Shown here piece after piece: positions 23,036-33,797 of a stretch of DNA of 64,000 bases. Under the pieces are notes generated by a model. The model worked only from the letters and a program-made list of their open reading frames with translations, did no database searches and was not told the origin of the DNA. A program made the position numbers and the translations under genes. The stretch is from Diplolepis rosae (taxonomy: Eukaryota; Arthropoda; Insecta; Hymenoptera; Diplolepididae): contig JAPYXD010000608.1 of NCBI GenBank assembly GCA_030998225.1, forward strand, positions 1,270,501 to 1,334,500, written 5' to 3'. Numbering within the stretch: position 1 is the first letter of the stretch; every line of letters begins with the position of its first letter.

Positions 23036-23793
23036 AAGGGTTTCCCAATAGGGGTGATATGATTTTGAATGTCCCTATTGGGCTCATTTGAACTGAAATT
23101 TTTGACGTCTGCTGTCAGTTGTCATCAGTAAGGTTTGCCATTTAATCATGAGTAGTTTCACGCTTCCACAACGTTTGGAAATTGTCCAATTACTTTATCA
23201 AAATTCGAGAAGTTTTGTCGGTGTTCAAAGAGCATATCGTGCAAAATATGGTCGTCATTCTGCTCCATCCGCGCTCTCAATTCGTCGAATAATCGATAAG
23301 TTGGAGAGTGAATTTACTCTATTGGATACTAAGCCTAAAAATCGTATGCGTACCGCACGTTCTACACAGAATATAGCCGCCGTACAGGCCAGTATCGAGG
23401 AAAACCGTGAATTGTCCGTGCCACGCCGATCTCAGGAATTGGGCCTGTCCAGGATGACTACCTGGCGTATTTTGCGATTGGATCTTGGCCTGCATCCCTA
23501 TAAGATGATTCTGGCCCAAGAATTGAAGCCTAATGTCCATCGTTTGCGTCGGGAGTTCGCGGATTGGGCTCTGGAATCAATTGAAAATGATCCCAATTTT
23601 CATCAAAAAATCATCTTTTCTGATGAGGCGCATTTTTGGCTCAAGTCTCGGGGGACATTTGGCCGATATATTGTTTAAATCACAAATGGCATAGAATATC
23701 CAATATAATAAAAAAGATTTCGATCAATTCCGAATGAATATTCAGTGTTTTTTTTTCAATTTCAAAACATATCACCCTTATTGGGAAACCCTT
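23036..23793 (+). mobile_element. Internally deleted mariner-like element with 26-bp TIRs
   Basis: The left end AAGGGTTTCCCAATAGGGGT at 23036 and the right end (inverse, one mismatch in 26) at 23793 are flanked by TA at 23034-23035 and 23794-23795. At 758 bp it is shorter than a full Tc1/mariner element. It sits in sequence that also resembles 14195-14300, so it interrupted an older repeat. Confidence 0.9.
23148..23681 (+). pseudogene. Truncated Tc1/mariner transposase (176 aa)
   Basis: It opens with MSSFTLPQRLEIVQLLYQNS, a DUF4817-type N-terminal helix-turn-helix found in many arthropod mariner-like transposases. SVPRRSQELGLSRMTTWRIL (second DNA-binding motif) and IIFSDEAHFWL with the first catalytic Asp follow. 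Then the frame jumps to about ten unrelated residues and a stop. The rest of the catalytic domain, normally about 150 residues with the second and third acidic residues, is missing. The N-terminal 160 residues are uninterrupted, so the deletion may be fairly recent. It could still bind its TIRs, but it cannot catalyse transposition. Confidence 0.85.
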
Positions 23794-23884
23794 TATATCT
23801 AGATCTCTTTTGTAGACGAAATTTTAATTATTTCCACTTTTATTTGAATTTCTATTAAATTTTTTTCTAAATATCTAATAGAAA

Positions 23885-24300
23885 TCCAACGTTTTCAGGA
23901 CCTATATAAACTCCTTCAATCTTAGTTTCACTTGGAAATGTAAATTTTTCAAAAAGGTACTGAAAACATTTACTGCATTCCTCTAGTACTTTAGCAAACT
24001 ACTTTATTCATTCTAGTTTTATATGCATGGATGGTAGCAGTACATCACTCTGATCAAACAATATTTCTATCAGAATATTTCGTGATTCATGTTCCAATGC
24101 GTTTCACTTTGACAAATTTTTCTGTTTACAATGCAACTCACCTGCTCTACTGTTCGACTCACACAGGAAACAAAGGAATTTTCTGTAATCAATTTGCTGT
24201 CCAAGAACTATGTCAAATGCTTCAAGATCACCACAAAGTTCCCACTTATAATTTACATATTGCACCAATTCCAAAATGAGATTCATATTGGTGTAAGACT
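23885..24300 (-). pseudogene. Fragment of an uncharacterised repeated arthropod protein (GDL...FLCE family)
   Basis: On the minus strand, 24104-24286 encodes YVNYKWELCGDLEAFDIVLG and FLCFLCESNSRAGELH. Frames further down (24010-23885) give DVLLPSMHIKLE, FQYLFEKF and KIEGVYIGPE. I recall this series (WKICGDLK...GYTKYPCFLCEWDSR...LLPPLHIKLG...VGPQIR) from multicopy, unnamed arthropod and cnidarian proteins. I know of no assigned function. Stops and one frameshift are present, and the segment is cut at 23885 where a repeat shared with 14225-14300 begins. The plus-strand ORF across it is a shadow. Confidence 0.5.
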
Positions 24301-25125
24301 CACATATGTGCAGCGAATGAAATATGGTGATTGAGGCATATTTAATTCAATTGTATTGAAGAATAACCTTTATCTCCAATCCTTTGTAACATATTTAGAG
24401 ACCTGATCTAGGATTATAAGGCCGTGACCCGATTAAGCACGACCCCATCTGGAAATCGGTGATCTCGATCCTTGGATCATATACTCCAAAAATCGAGTTC
24501 AGAGCGTCACTGTTATCAGCTCGTTGCCTCGAGTTTAATTGACCAACGAGGTAAGAAATCTTTCGTCGCTTGCTTGATTGCAAGTTGTAAGTTCTGAAAC
24601 TCAGTCTTTACCAATATGTCTTATTTTTACTCAACACATTGTTATTCACTTTCCCTATTTGGCGTCCTTTGTCCCATTTCTATCTATATCTTGCGTAACA
24701 TGCGCTCTAGGATACAAATCCTGACGAGCAACAACCTCAAATGTCAATACGCCTGAATGGGGACTCCCAGTTAGTTCACGCTATACAGGGTAAGGCACAT
24801 AAAGTGTTACAGAGCGATAGCACTCAAACTATCGATCATATCCAAAAATGTTTCAGACAAAAGTTTCAGTATTCGAGAAGACTGTCATACTGGACCACCC
24901 TATTTTATTATCGGTGGAGGCGCTGAAGCTACGCCAAGGTCAACTCCACTTTTTTAAATAGAATCATGTATTTTTTTCGATGACATTATTACCGATTTTA
25001 AGACGAATTCAGCGACCTTCAACACAAGGTCATTCTAGCCACGCAAAGTATTAAAATATTCTAAAAATCGAAACATATTGGAATAATCACTTTCAAAGGA
25101 TCCACTAACCTTGGTTTGGGTCTAC

Positions 25126-25575
25126 CTACAGAAGATGCTCGAAATGATGACACTCGACTTGTAAGCACTTGTTAATTCGCTGGTGAAATGACCGTCTAAC
25201 TTCAGCCAACATTTGTGGTGTAATTTCGGTACATTCCATTAATTGAGGGAGTACGTTTTGCAGAAAGTTTGCGTAAACTTGACCAGTCAAGCGACCTTCA
25301 AAAAAGTATGGACCAATGATGTGATCGCCGACAATGCCGTACCAACAATTAACGGACCACGGATGTTGAAATGGTACAGTTTTCATCCATCGAGGATTTT
25401 CATTTGCCCAATAATGCATATTATGCCTATTCACATTTCCCGTATTTGCGAAGTTAGCTTCATCAAAAAAATGTACATGACTCAAAAATGAGACATCTGT
25501 GCGCATTTTTCTACGAATCCAATTACAGAAATTGACGCGTTTTAGGAAATCATTGCCGTACAAATCCTGATGTAA
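25126..25575 (-). pseudogene. C-terminal part of a DUF4817-type mariner-like transposase
   Basis: This frame includes GNDFLKRVNFCNWIRRKM, VHFFDEANFANTGNVNRHN (first catalytic Asp), HYWANENPRWM, WSVNCWYGIVGDHIIGPYFF and LTGQVYANFLQNVLPQL. It then jumps to the extreme C-terminus (LAEVRRSFHQRINKCLQVE, HFEHLL). The part with the second and third catalytic residues is missing, so there is an internal deletion of about 100 residues. The N-terminal half lies at 28452-28740 beyond the inserted element. The first line of the protein reads LHQDLYG, continuing the motif cut at the other side. Confidence 0.8.
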
Positions 25576-25579
25576 TGAC

Positions 25580-28446
25580 TGTTACGTACGGCTATTACCA
25601 ATTAAATAAAATTAAAATTAAAAAGTAAATATCATTACCTTCAATATATTTCATTAATAATTAGGAGTACGCGGAGGTCGTCCAAACTGCCGAATTTAGT
25701 TAATATAAATATTAGCTAAATTCGTTTATTATTATGTGGGGTCGTTGGTCTTCTACTCTCGGACTGAGAGTGTATTCCACACGCCTACGCTTATCACTTT
25801 TAATTTTTAAAGAAAGAAAATGGGAAAAGGTGCTTCAAATAATTTCGAATCTAGTGGCTAAAATTCATATAAATAACAGACAATTTATTCTTAAGAAAAG
25901 CAAAATAACAGACCAATGTGAACATTTTTACATGACTTAAAATAATAAAGAGTAAATTAGAACGATACATAGGTACATTACCGCCTTCTTGTGTTTATTG
26001 TTGTTCCTTAATCCTACCGGATGTCTTGGGAGCAAAAGCAAAGAAGAGAATACGTTCTGGCTGCTGAAGTCCTGGAGATCCGGGCCAAATTCGATTTAAG
26101 ATTGTCGTGGTTCCAAAAAGGAACCACCCTTGTCCTTACGCGACTCACTCGCGCACACACCCTTTTTCTTTACTTGGACCTTATAGTTTTAAGGTGAGAA
26201 AGAAATGAACTAGAAGGGAGGCAGTACTTTTAAATTGCCTGTCCTTCGCCACTCCTGTCTCACAGTGAACCTATTTATGGTTTCAGAAAATAGACTCCTC
26301 GTCGTTTTGAGATTCGACGAGGTGTAGATTTTCTTATCTAGTTAGTGCTTGACTTACTAGATTTTTAGCTCCAGATCGCGACACACTATTGGTACTTGCG
26401 ACCAATTGACCACCGGCGAGCTTCTGTATAATAAAAACCCGAACTTAGCAGTGAGAGTATTTTTAAATACTCTCAGTGTCACTATCCTGCGTTTGGCTTC
26501 CGTCGGAGAGAAGATTTTGAAGTATTTACGTCCGCCCAAGTACAATCCCCAATTTGTGGCCCTGGCTAGATCTTTTTACGAATCTAAGTCAACTATCCAG
26601 GTGATAGGACGTACTTGTTCCGAACCGCGGACGGGCAAAGTAGAGAAAACTATATTCTCTACTGTCCGAGTAGTTCTGGTTAGTACCAGATTGCTCGAGT
26701 GACTGCGAATTTGATTGAATTTAGATTTGCCTCGAAGACTCGTATCGATGATGCTTAGGTGGGGTATTTCGATGTTTTTGGGATTTTTCTGGGTGGCCTG
26801 ATTTTTGGAAGGAGTTCATGCTGATCAGTAATTTTGCAATTACCGATTGCCTAAATACCTGGTGGCCTACTTGTTATTACTTGTTGCCTAATTACTTGAT
26901 AGCCTACTTGTCATTACCCGTTGCCAAGTGAAATTTGTGATGAAATGGTTATTTCTGATGTAGTTGATATTTTTGGATCATGTTTCATGACACCAATAAA
27001 TCAAATATCGATATAAAATAATTAAATCGATTCCTTTGATTATTAATTCTGGATTCTGACACCTTAAATATTTTTCATAATTAGAAAAAACATTGGTTCA
27101 GATCCTTTTCAGAAATATCCTATACACTGCCTATGGTAACTCGCAGCTATCCAAGTTTGGTTACAGTATTTATAGTTTATAATGTTTATAGCAAAAGCAC
27201 TGTAGTATTTATGCGGGTAACAAAAATATAATAGCAGATTCGGAAGGGGATATAGGTAAAAGTATATCAAAACTATGTGGAAACTATTTGGAAACTATGG
27301 AAAAACTAAACATCATTGATACTTGTGTTTGAGAGATTTTCCACGTTTGGAGTCTGATTTTAATGTATTCTTCTCTCACAACGTAGCCAGATAGAGCTGA
27401 AAAATGACTATGTGCGCTAGCATACTATTTTTAAATATTTCAATTCTTAAATTTATTTCTTTAAGACTTGCGTTCTCCTTCTTGCTTTTACTTTCCAGTC
27501 ATACGAATCCTGTGCCAATTTATAATATTTTCCTACAGTTTACATTTATTTAGAAATAGTATGAATGAAAATTTATATATTATATATATATTTATAATAA
27601 TATAATATATATATATATATTTGAAACATAATATAGTGTAATTTAATATTTATACAAACCAAAATGTACGATTATATTAATTTATACAGATATTCACGCG
27701 TTAGTTTTTTATTATTTACATTAATACTCTAAAACAATATAATACAAAACAGAATATAGAAATATAACACATTTGATTATATAAGTGGCTGCAGATATTT
27801 ACCTATTAGTTTTCGTCATTTATATTTATAATGATCCTGCTTTTATTCAAATTTTAGTTTTAATTTCGAATTAATTTGGTAAATTATTACTCGGATAAAA
27901 TTTGCTGGAATACTGTTAAAAATGTCTGTATTAAACTTTCATCGCATATAATGGAAGTTTGATTTTCAGTAGCGAATATTAAATTCGAAATACTTCCATC
28001 TTAATAAGGATACAGCTTTTAATCTTTAATTTTAATATACTTCATGCATGTATTTTAATAATGCTAACTTTAATTTTGATATATTTCGATTGAAAAGTTA
28101 CTTATTAAAATATGAATGTATACCAATTGTTCATTATGTACAATTTCATTGACTTTGATCTATCATTTGCATGTGTAAGTACATCAAAATCAATAACATC
28201 TTAACGATGAAGTTATATAATAATAATTTAAATTTAATAACTATTTGGCTCAAAGTAGCAAGATTGGAAGTTTCCTTCCTGAACCAACCATATTTTAAAG
28301 TCTTCGACCCGAGCATTGATGAGCTGCATCAGCGGAATTGTCAAGGTGCTCGGGTTACGTGCGCTTCAAGTGGCATACAAATTTAATTAATGAATTATTA
28401 ATACGAATTTTTGGAAAAATTCCGCCACCTTGATACGCTCGTAACA
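25580..28446. mobile_element. 2867-bp insertion with TG...CA ends and 5-bp target duplication
   Basis: The element starts TGTTACGTACGGCTATTACC and ends GATACGCTCGTAACA. It is flanked by ATGAC on both sides (25575-25579, 28447-28451). The transposase reading frame it interrupts is continuous on either side, which independently supports the boundaries. The 7-bp inverted tips TGTTACG/CGTAACA and the 5-bp duplication suit an LTR retrotransposon derivative or long solo LTR. I could not find a pair of LTRs or any retrotransposon protein inside. The contents are AT-rich with a TA microsatellite at 27575-27620 and a 37-bp tandem repeat at 26847-26927. Confidence 0.65.
26847..26927 (+). repeat. 37-bp tandem repeat, about 2.2 copies
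   Basis: Units start TTGCCTAA.TAC.TG.T and contain GCCTACTTGT.ATTAC. A partial third unit begins GTTGCCA. Confidence 0.55.
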
Positions 28447-28740
28447 ATGACATACGATACGGATGGAACTTGTGTTGATGTAAGATTCTTAATACAGATC
28501 GCTGATCGCCATGTGTGATTTTTGTTGCCTATCCGGATAACGAGAGGCATACAAATCTTAGGCGTTTCTGTAATGTTTACCACATTCCCCCAGCACCATC
28601 AACATATCAAAATATTCTTGAAATTCGTTTATTTTCGTGTTCCGATGTACTCACATTAGAAGGTAATGCGTGACCAACTGATATGTCAACAGAAAATGCT
28701 TACTTTCTGCCGATGTCAACACGATGTGTATTATCATGGG
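28398..28740 (-). pseudogene. N-terminal part of the interrupted mariner-like transposase
   Basis: Minus-strand frames contain RILHQHKFHPYRMS, the usual linker just before the catalytic domain in DUF4817-type transposases (compare HRILQRNKFHPYRMSLHQ). The sequence diverges into unrelated DNA exactly at the insertion point 28446. Several stops interrupt the region upstream to 28740. The continuation is at 25575 on the other side of the insert. Confidence 0.65.
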
Positions 28741-29261
28741 TATCATAAGAAATGAAAAGAAATGAAAATGATTTTTTGACTATTTTCATACTTTGCGTGA
28801 CTAGAATGATCTTGTGATGTAGGTCGCTGAATTTGTCTTAAAATCGGTAATAATGTAATCGAAAAAAAATACATGGTTCTATTTAAAAAAGTGGAGTTGA
28901 CCTTGACGCAGCTCCAACGCCTCCACCGATAAAAAAATAGGGTGATCCAGTATGACAGTCTTCTCGAACACTGAAACTTTTGTCTGAAACATTTTTGGAT
29001 ATGATCAATAGTTTCAGTGCTATCGCTCTGTAACACTTTATGTGCCTCACCCTGTATAGCGTGAAACTAACTAGGAGTCCCCATTTAGGCGTATTGACAT
29101 TTGAGGTTGTTGCTTGTCAGTAGTGACGAAAAAAATATAATTTAATATGGGGTGTTATTGAAAATATATTTATTAAAATAAATTGAATAATAAAACTGGG
29201 GAAAATGTATTTGAGTTCAGGACATATTGCGAATAAAGTTAGTGAGAAAATTGACGGAAAT

Positions 29262-29450
29262 ATAATACTAAAAAGGAACAAGTGGAAAATTATTCTGAAA
29301 ATGAATTCAAAAATTTACGAAACGTTTTGCATGAAATAGTCATCCCAGGAAATAAAATGTTAGGCGCAATTCCGAAAGTACAAGCTATACCAATTGTTGC
29401 GTCCGGTAATGCACAAATTTACAATCAACAAATGTTGTTGATTATTCTTT
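29262..29450 (+). other. Short open frame without ATG, unrecognised
   Basis: About 60 codons are open on the plus strand (EQVENYSENEFKNLRNVL..., ending at a stop near 29450). There is no start codon and no family I recognise. It may be a transposon scrap lying just beyond the Gypsy 3' end. Confidence 0.2.
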
Positions 29451-29559
29451 AGGCCAACACCCACGTGCTATAGCCTAGGGAATGCCTAATGTAAAATAGG
29501 TTGTTAGCAAAAATTCAGTCATGAGAAGTTTACAGAATGGTACTATTCATTAATTCATT

Positions 29560-30180
29560 TGTGACCTAGCTAAACCTCCAAAAACCACTTCGAAAGGCGT
29601 ATGTTTAGTGCCTTCATGCACGCATGTGTTATAACAGAAAATCGCAATATCAACCCACTGATCCCACTCACAATCCTTTTCGGAATATTGCTTTAAAAAT
29701 TCCCCTAGTGCATAATGTGAACGTTCTAATGAACCGTTGGATTGTGGGTGGAAAGCGTTGGTTTTTATTCATTTGATTTTTAATCGTTTTGCTATCTTCT
29801 GAATTAGGCTACTAAGGAAATTTCGTCGTTGATCGGTCAAGATAACCTTAGGTGTTCCAAAAATACATATGAACCTTTTTATAAATGCGTCAGCTACGGA
29901 AATAGCTAAGGCATTTGGTAAAAGCACAGCAATGTTAATTTTTGATAACTGGTCTTCCATCGTCAGTATGTATTCGTTATTGTCCTCAGTTTTAGGCACA
30001 GGGCCTACTATGTCCAGAGCAATTTTCTAGAAAACTATACCAGGTGTGTCTGTTATTACCATGGGTTTTTTTGTCTTAAGTCTGACTAACTTTTTCAATT
30101 GACAGTGTATGCATTGTTGTATACGTCTTTGTACGTCTTGTTTAAAATTTTCCCAGTAAAAATCCTGACGGATTCTATGA
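29560..30180 (-). pseudogene. Gypsy integrase: zinc finger and catalytic core
   Basis: RRIQQCIHCQLKKLVRL (about 30110) fits the C-terminal half of the HHCC zinc finger. After one stop the core begins near 30000 with PKTEDNNEYILTMEDQLSK (first Asp region) and goes on with KRFICIFGTPKVILTDQRRN (second Asp). Past another stop, 29760-29570 contains FHPQSNGSLERSHYALGEF with the catalytic Glu. The catalytic triad is recognisable, but stop codons prevent expression. Confidence 0.75.
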
Positions 30181-30880
30181 AAGGTTTTTGATTTCAATTA
30201 TATCTAACCAAGGTATATTTTCGATATGAGGACTTTTGGCTATGCTAAATTCTTTTATATTTTTTGTTATTAAAGATTCGCGTAAAAGTGCGAGCGTGTC
30301 GCGTAGATTGTTTTTAATTATTTGCTGGGATTCTGGGTTTCCTTTTTCAATACATAAACCGAACAAGTACTTGCTGTTTCGCTGATATTACCCTTATCGC
30401 AAGGACTTCCATCTCTACCTACAAAGTATGCTTTTCAGGCTGATGATGTTCTTCACTTGATAATTTGACATTAAATTCCTCTTCATTTTCTTCACATGTT
30501 GATCTTTGTTTTAATGATCTAGGTTCACTGGATTCAGCATCGGTGAGTGACAGGTCAGTTTCTATACCCCTATGGTCCATGTTCAATTCTACTATACTTG
30601 GTTGAAGTTGAATAGGTTTATCATTAGTAGGACTAGTTTAATAATTCTTGAAGTTGGATTTTTCCCTGGGTGATCTAGTTCTTGCTTCAAAGTCGCTATC
30701 AGTATCGCTCTCGGCGTAATTAATTGTCATACCCTGGCGCAATACTTCTTTCAATTTTACAAACGCCTTTTCTGCTTCGTCTGACCAATGAAAGGTCTCG
30801 TTCTTTGGTAGTGATTTCGTTAATCCTAGAAATTGTCTAACGGCCTTAACGCTCTTGAGCTTGGGAAATTCCTTGACTGC
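30175..30880 (-). pseudogene. Gypsy connection region where RNase H is expected
   Basis: After the RT thumb (VKEFPKLKSVKAVRQFLGL, FHWSDEAEKAFVKLKEVL) the sequence goes into an acidic, low-complexity stretch (YAESDTDSDFEARTRSP, LSLTDAESSEPRSLKQRS). The usual DAS.....GAVL and DALSR-type RNase H motifs do not appear. The frame 30175-30366 (GNPESQQIIKNNLRDTLALL) then leads to the integrase finger. Either RNase H has been deleted or the segment has been replaced. Confidence 0.45.
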
Positions 30881-31882
30881 CTAAACCTTTCTGTGATCAG
30901 AGTTCAGCCCGTCGGCATTAATAATGTGACCAAGGTATGTGACCTTTTGTCGTAATAATTCGCATTTTTTTGGCTCAAGTTTCCAACTTGCCTTTCTCAA
31001 CCGATTCATTACCTTGTTGAATAATTTGTCGTGTTTCTCTAAAGTTTTTGCGTAGATTACAATATCATTGATATACACAAATACGCCCTTTCCTATCATT
31101 CAGTAAAATGTCATGTTTATAGCCCTCTGATATTCTGGGCCTGCATTCCGAAGTCCAAACGGCATCCTAACAAATTCAAAATATCCACTAGGAGTAGAAA
31201 ACGCGGTTTTATGAGCATCGGCTTCATCAAGAGGAATTTGATGAAACCCAGAGATACAGTCTATAACTGTAAAATAACAGGCATTACCGACTTGGTCGAA
31301 AGTATCAATTATGTTGAGGTGATATGCCATAGAAATTGTTTTCTCATTAAGTGGTCGAAAATTTAATACTATCCGCCATCTTGGTTTGCCTCTTTGATCA
31401 GGTTTCTTAGGAACTACTCATTGGCTTGTATTGTAGGGAGACTTTGAAGGTTTTATGATTCTCTTTTCCAATAATCCATTTATTTGTTTATCAACTTTCG
31501 TTCTGAAATTGTGAGGCAGTCTATATTGTTTTGTATTAACTGGATATTCGTCTACCGTGAGAATCTGATGTTTAGTTCTGTTTGTGGCCGAAAATTCGTC
31601 CCCTTCTAGTTGAAATCTGTCGGCGTGTTTTTCAAATAATCTATACACCTGTTCTCGTTCTTCACTATTTAACTGGTCTAATTCCAGAATTTCATTTACT
31701 TTGTCAAGACGAGTTGCGTGATCAAAATTGTTCTTATTTGAACTTCCGATGTGTTTTGTTAGATCCTTTGAATCAACTATTGAAAATGCTTCTAAACAGC
31801 CCAAATTCACACCCTTCTTTATCTCTGGAATGCCTAAATCTACTACAGTATCTTGATTAACACTGAAAATGATGACGTTCAC
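30881..31882 (-). pseudogene. Gypsy reverse transcriptase
   Basis: The frame 31418-31882 holds the region upstream of RT, ending RLPHNFRTKVDKQINGLL and EKRIIKPSKSPYNTS. Next come IDTFDQVGNACYFTVIDC and SGFHQIPLDEADAHKTAF with the first polymerase Asp, and FEFVRMPFGLRNAG. The frame 30881-31099 carries VFVYINDIVIYAKTLEKH: the conserved YxDD box reads YIND, so one catalytic aspartate has been lost. The remaining motifs KLEPKKCELLRQKVTYLGH are standard for the thumb. Confidence 0.8.
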
Positions 31883-32872
31883 CTAGACTGATCTTATCAT
31901 CTCATATGTCATAAACGTTGTCTTCAAATTCATTACATTGATGATCGCTTGTTTCTATTTCCTGAGACGAGGTATCGTCTCCTTCCGTCTTAAATGTGTC
32001 CGAATTGTTTTTTTACTTCTTCACTTGTGTGATCCACTGGTTTCCTTCCTTTAAATGCGGAACATTTTTGAGTTTTTCCTTATCCTTATTTATGAGCAAA
32101 TAATCCTTATTTTTGAGCAAAGTATTCAGAACCTAATAACCCTTCACAAGGAATTGGGAAATCTTCCGACACTACCTGAAACTTAGTTAGGTGACCTAAA
32201 ATTGTAATTTGGGCGGTACCTAGCGTAGAAACAATCTGTCCACTAATGCCTTTCAAATATACAGTTTTATTAATATCAATTACGCAATCAGATGGTAGAG
32301 AACTTATTTTAATTAGGTTTCCTTTAGATCTGGTATCTAGTAAAAATTGCCCTACGTATGTAAGCTCCCGGTTTAAAACATCGATAAGGCCGACTGTCCG
32401 GTTTCATTGCAATATTGACAGATGACTACTGATTGGGGCTAAAGGTGCGTACTCGATCCTTATTTTCCTCTGAATTATAAATTTGGGATAGGTATGTAAT
32501 CTTCCTAAGTTCCCTAGTTTGAAGCATGATTCTAATGTTATTTTTATCTTCACTTCTCAATGCTTTCCTGGCCTCTACTAATCTTTCAGCCTTAATGGCA
32601 TTTTGGACTATGTGTTCCATGTCCAATGCGTTTTCTAATCTCTGCTCTACTTCAAGCTTTAATCCGAGCTTGAAGCATTCTATGGAATTATTTTCGATTG
32701 ACGTTCTGAACGCGTTATCGATGTTTCCAGTATTAACCTTTTGGGTTTCCATTATGCGCATACCTAAGTCTTGATTACGATTCGCAAATGAAATAACCGT
32801 CTCGTGATTCCTTTGATATTCATTTCCCACTTCGCCGAGTAACTGCTGTATGGTTTTAGCAGGTGCGTAAAT

Positions 32873-33129
32873 TGTTTTATGTGCCTACGGCGCGCAAACT
32901 CGTTTTTACGCCACACTTGAGAGTAGCGTAATGTTGTGGATTACGATACAGAGGAATGTAATGTAAAAATTGAACTGCGCATGCGCCTATAACCATACAG
33001 CGGAGCGTAATCTTCTTCTTATTCTTCTTCTTCTTCGTACAGCGTTGGCACCGTACTGACAAAGCCTTGTACATTTGAACTGCGCATGCTCTATTACAAT
33101 ACGCTACTACGTAGCGTCACATAAAATAG
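32873..33129. repeat. MITE-like insert in gypsy gag, TTTTATGTG ends
   Basis: It begins TTTTATGTGCCTACG and ends GCGTCACATAAAAT. The word TTGAACTGCGCATGC occurs at about 32967 and about 33076, and a TTC microsatellite (TTCTTCTTATTCTTCTTC) lies between them. The ORF on the minus strand is not credible. Confidence 0.45.
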
Positions 33130-33131
33130 AA

Positions 33132-33340
33132 TATGTGCCAATGCACACAATTCGGGTAATTACGAGACTCGCTTAAAATGCTCGCAGGAATGATCGCGCT
33201 TCGGCTTCGTCTCGGCTTCATCTCGGCTTTGCCTCAGCTTCGTCTCGACTACGCCTCGACTACGCCTTGGCTTCGATCTCCTGCGAACATTGTCGCTCGT
33301 CGCGTAATAACCCTCATTATGCACCTAGGCACATAATATA
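33132..33340. repeat. MITE with inverted ends and central 11-bp tandem repeats
   Basis: The ends TATGTGCC.A.GTGCA and the inner GGGT.ATTACG...CGCAGGA are inverted between 33132-33190 and 33284-33340. The centre (33198-33275) consists of about seven degenerate 11-bp units of the type TCGGCTTCGTC. This kind of TIR plus GC-rich minisatellite core also appears at 47258-47526. Confidence 0.65.
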
Positions 33341-33797
33341 CTATTAATAAAATTTTTTAATTCATCGATAGTCCTGAAAATTTACCCGTGAATAGCCTTT
33401 CGCGCTTCCCCTGTTAGTTTTGATTTTACTAATTTAGTCAAGTTAGCTTCAATTTCATGCGTGAAAGGGAATATTTTTGCCATTATATTCAGGCACAATT
33501 GTCAAAGCATCGTTTAACGATATTGCCTGCACCACTGCAGCTACCCACTACCACTTAAAGCAGTCATGTTTTTTTTTATCAAACTTCTTAGAGTTTTTGT
33601 CAGAGTAAATTTCCGATTCAATGTCACGCTTTTTTTTATATAATATATCATCAAGTATTAATTAGCTAAATTTTCATCATCCAATAAATGAAATTGGGCA
33701 GGTTAATTAAACAAAAGTTAAGTTAAGAAATTCAAATTAAAATTTATTAAAAAGCTTAGCATACCACAATATACAAGTTTGTTCCTTTTATTTTAAT

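Larger units (their letters stand above)
24720..29128 (-). mobile_element. Tc1/mariner-type element with ~350-bp inverted ends, split by a 2.87-kb insert
   Basis: The left arm (24720-25065) and right arm (28775-29128) are near-identical inverses. They start CTGAC.AGCAACAACCTCAA and include CAGGGT.AGGCACATAAAG and ACCGATTTTAAGAC. The transposase pieces lie between them on the minus strand. Taking out the 25580-28446 insert leaves about 1.54 kb, a normal size for this superfamily. The short ORFs in both arms are mirror translations of the same repeat. Confidence 0.7.
29440..33640 (-). mobile_element. Decayed Ty3/gypsy (errantivirus-related) element, gag to integrase
   Basis: In minus-strand order: gag (33640-32426, interrupted by small inserts), a pre-RT region (31882-31418), RT (31400-30881), a shortened stretch, the integrase zinc finger (about 30175-30080) and the integrase core (29999-29560). 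No LTRs could be delimited. Many stops and frameshifts make it an old copy. It is described here only as a relic. Confidence 0.8.
32426..33640 (-). pseudogene. Gypsy gag, broken by two small inserts
   Basis: The 3' part (32426-32830) reads EYQRNHETVISFANRNQDLG, RTSIENNSIECFKLGL and IVQNAIKAERLVEARKAL, typical of the gag of TED/17.6-like insect elements. The 5' part (33360-33640) shows ISLNDALTIVPEYNGKNI and LVKSKLTGEARKAIHG. Between them lie about 470 bp made of two MITE-like inserts (32873-33129, 33132-33340). Additional stops are present. Confidence 0.7.

Noticed and set aside
24741..24926. Short ORF (MSIRLNGDSQLVHAIQG...)
   Set aside because: Falls entirely in the inverted end of the mariner-type element. 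The same words appear in the mirrored arm, so it is repeat sequence.
33193..33275. Possible CRISPR-like array (short repeats)
   Set aside because: Units are contiguous 11-bp tandem copies without unique spacers, inside a MITE, in a eukaryotic context.
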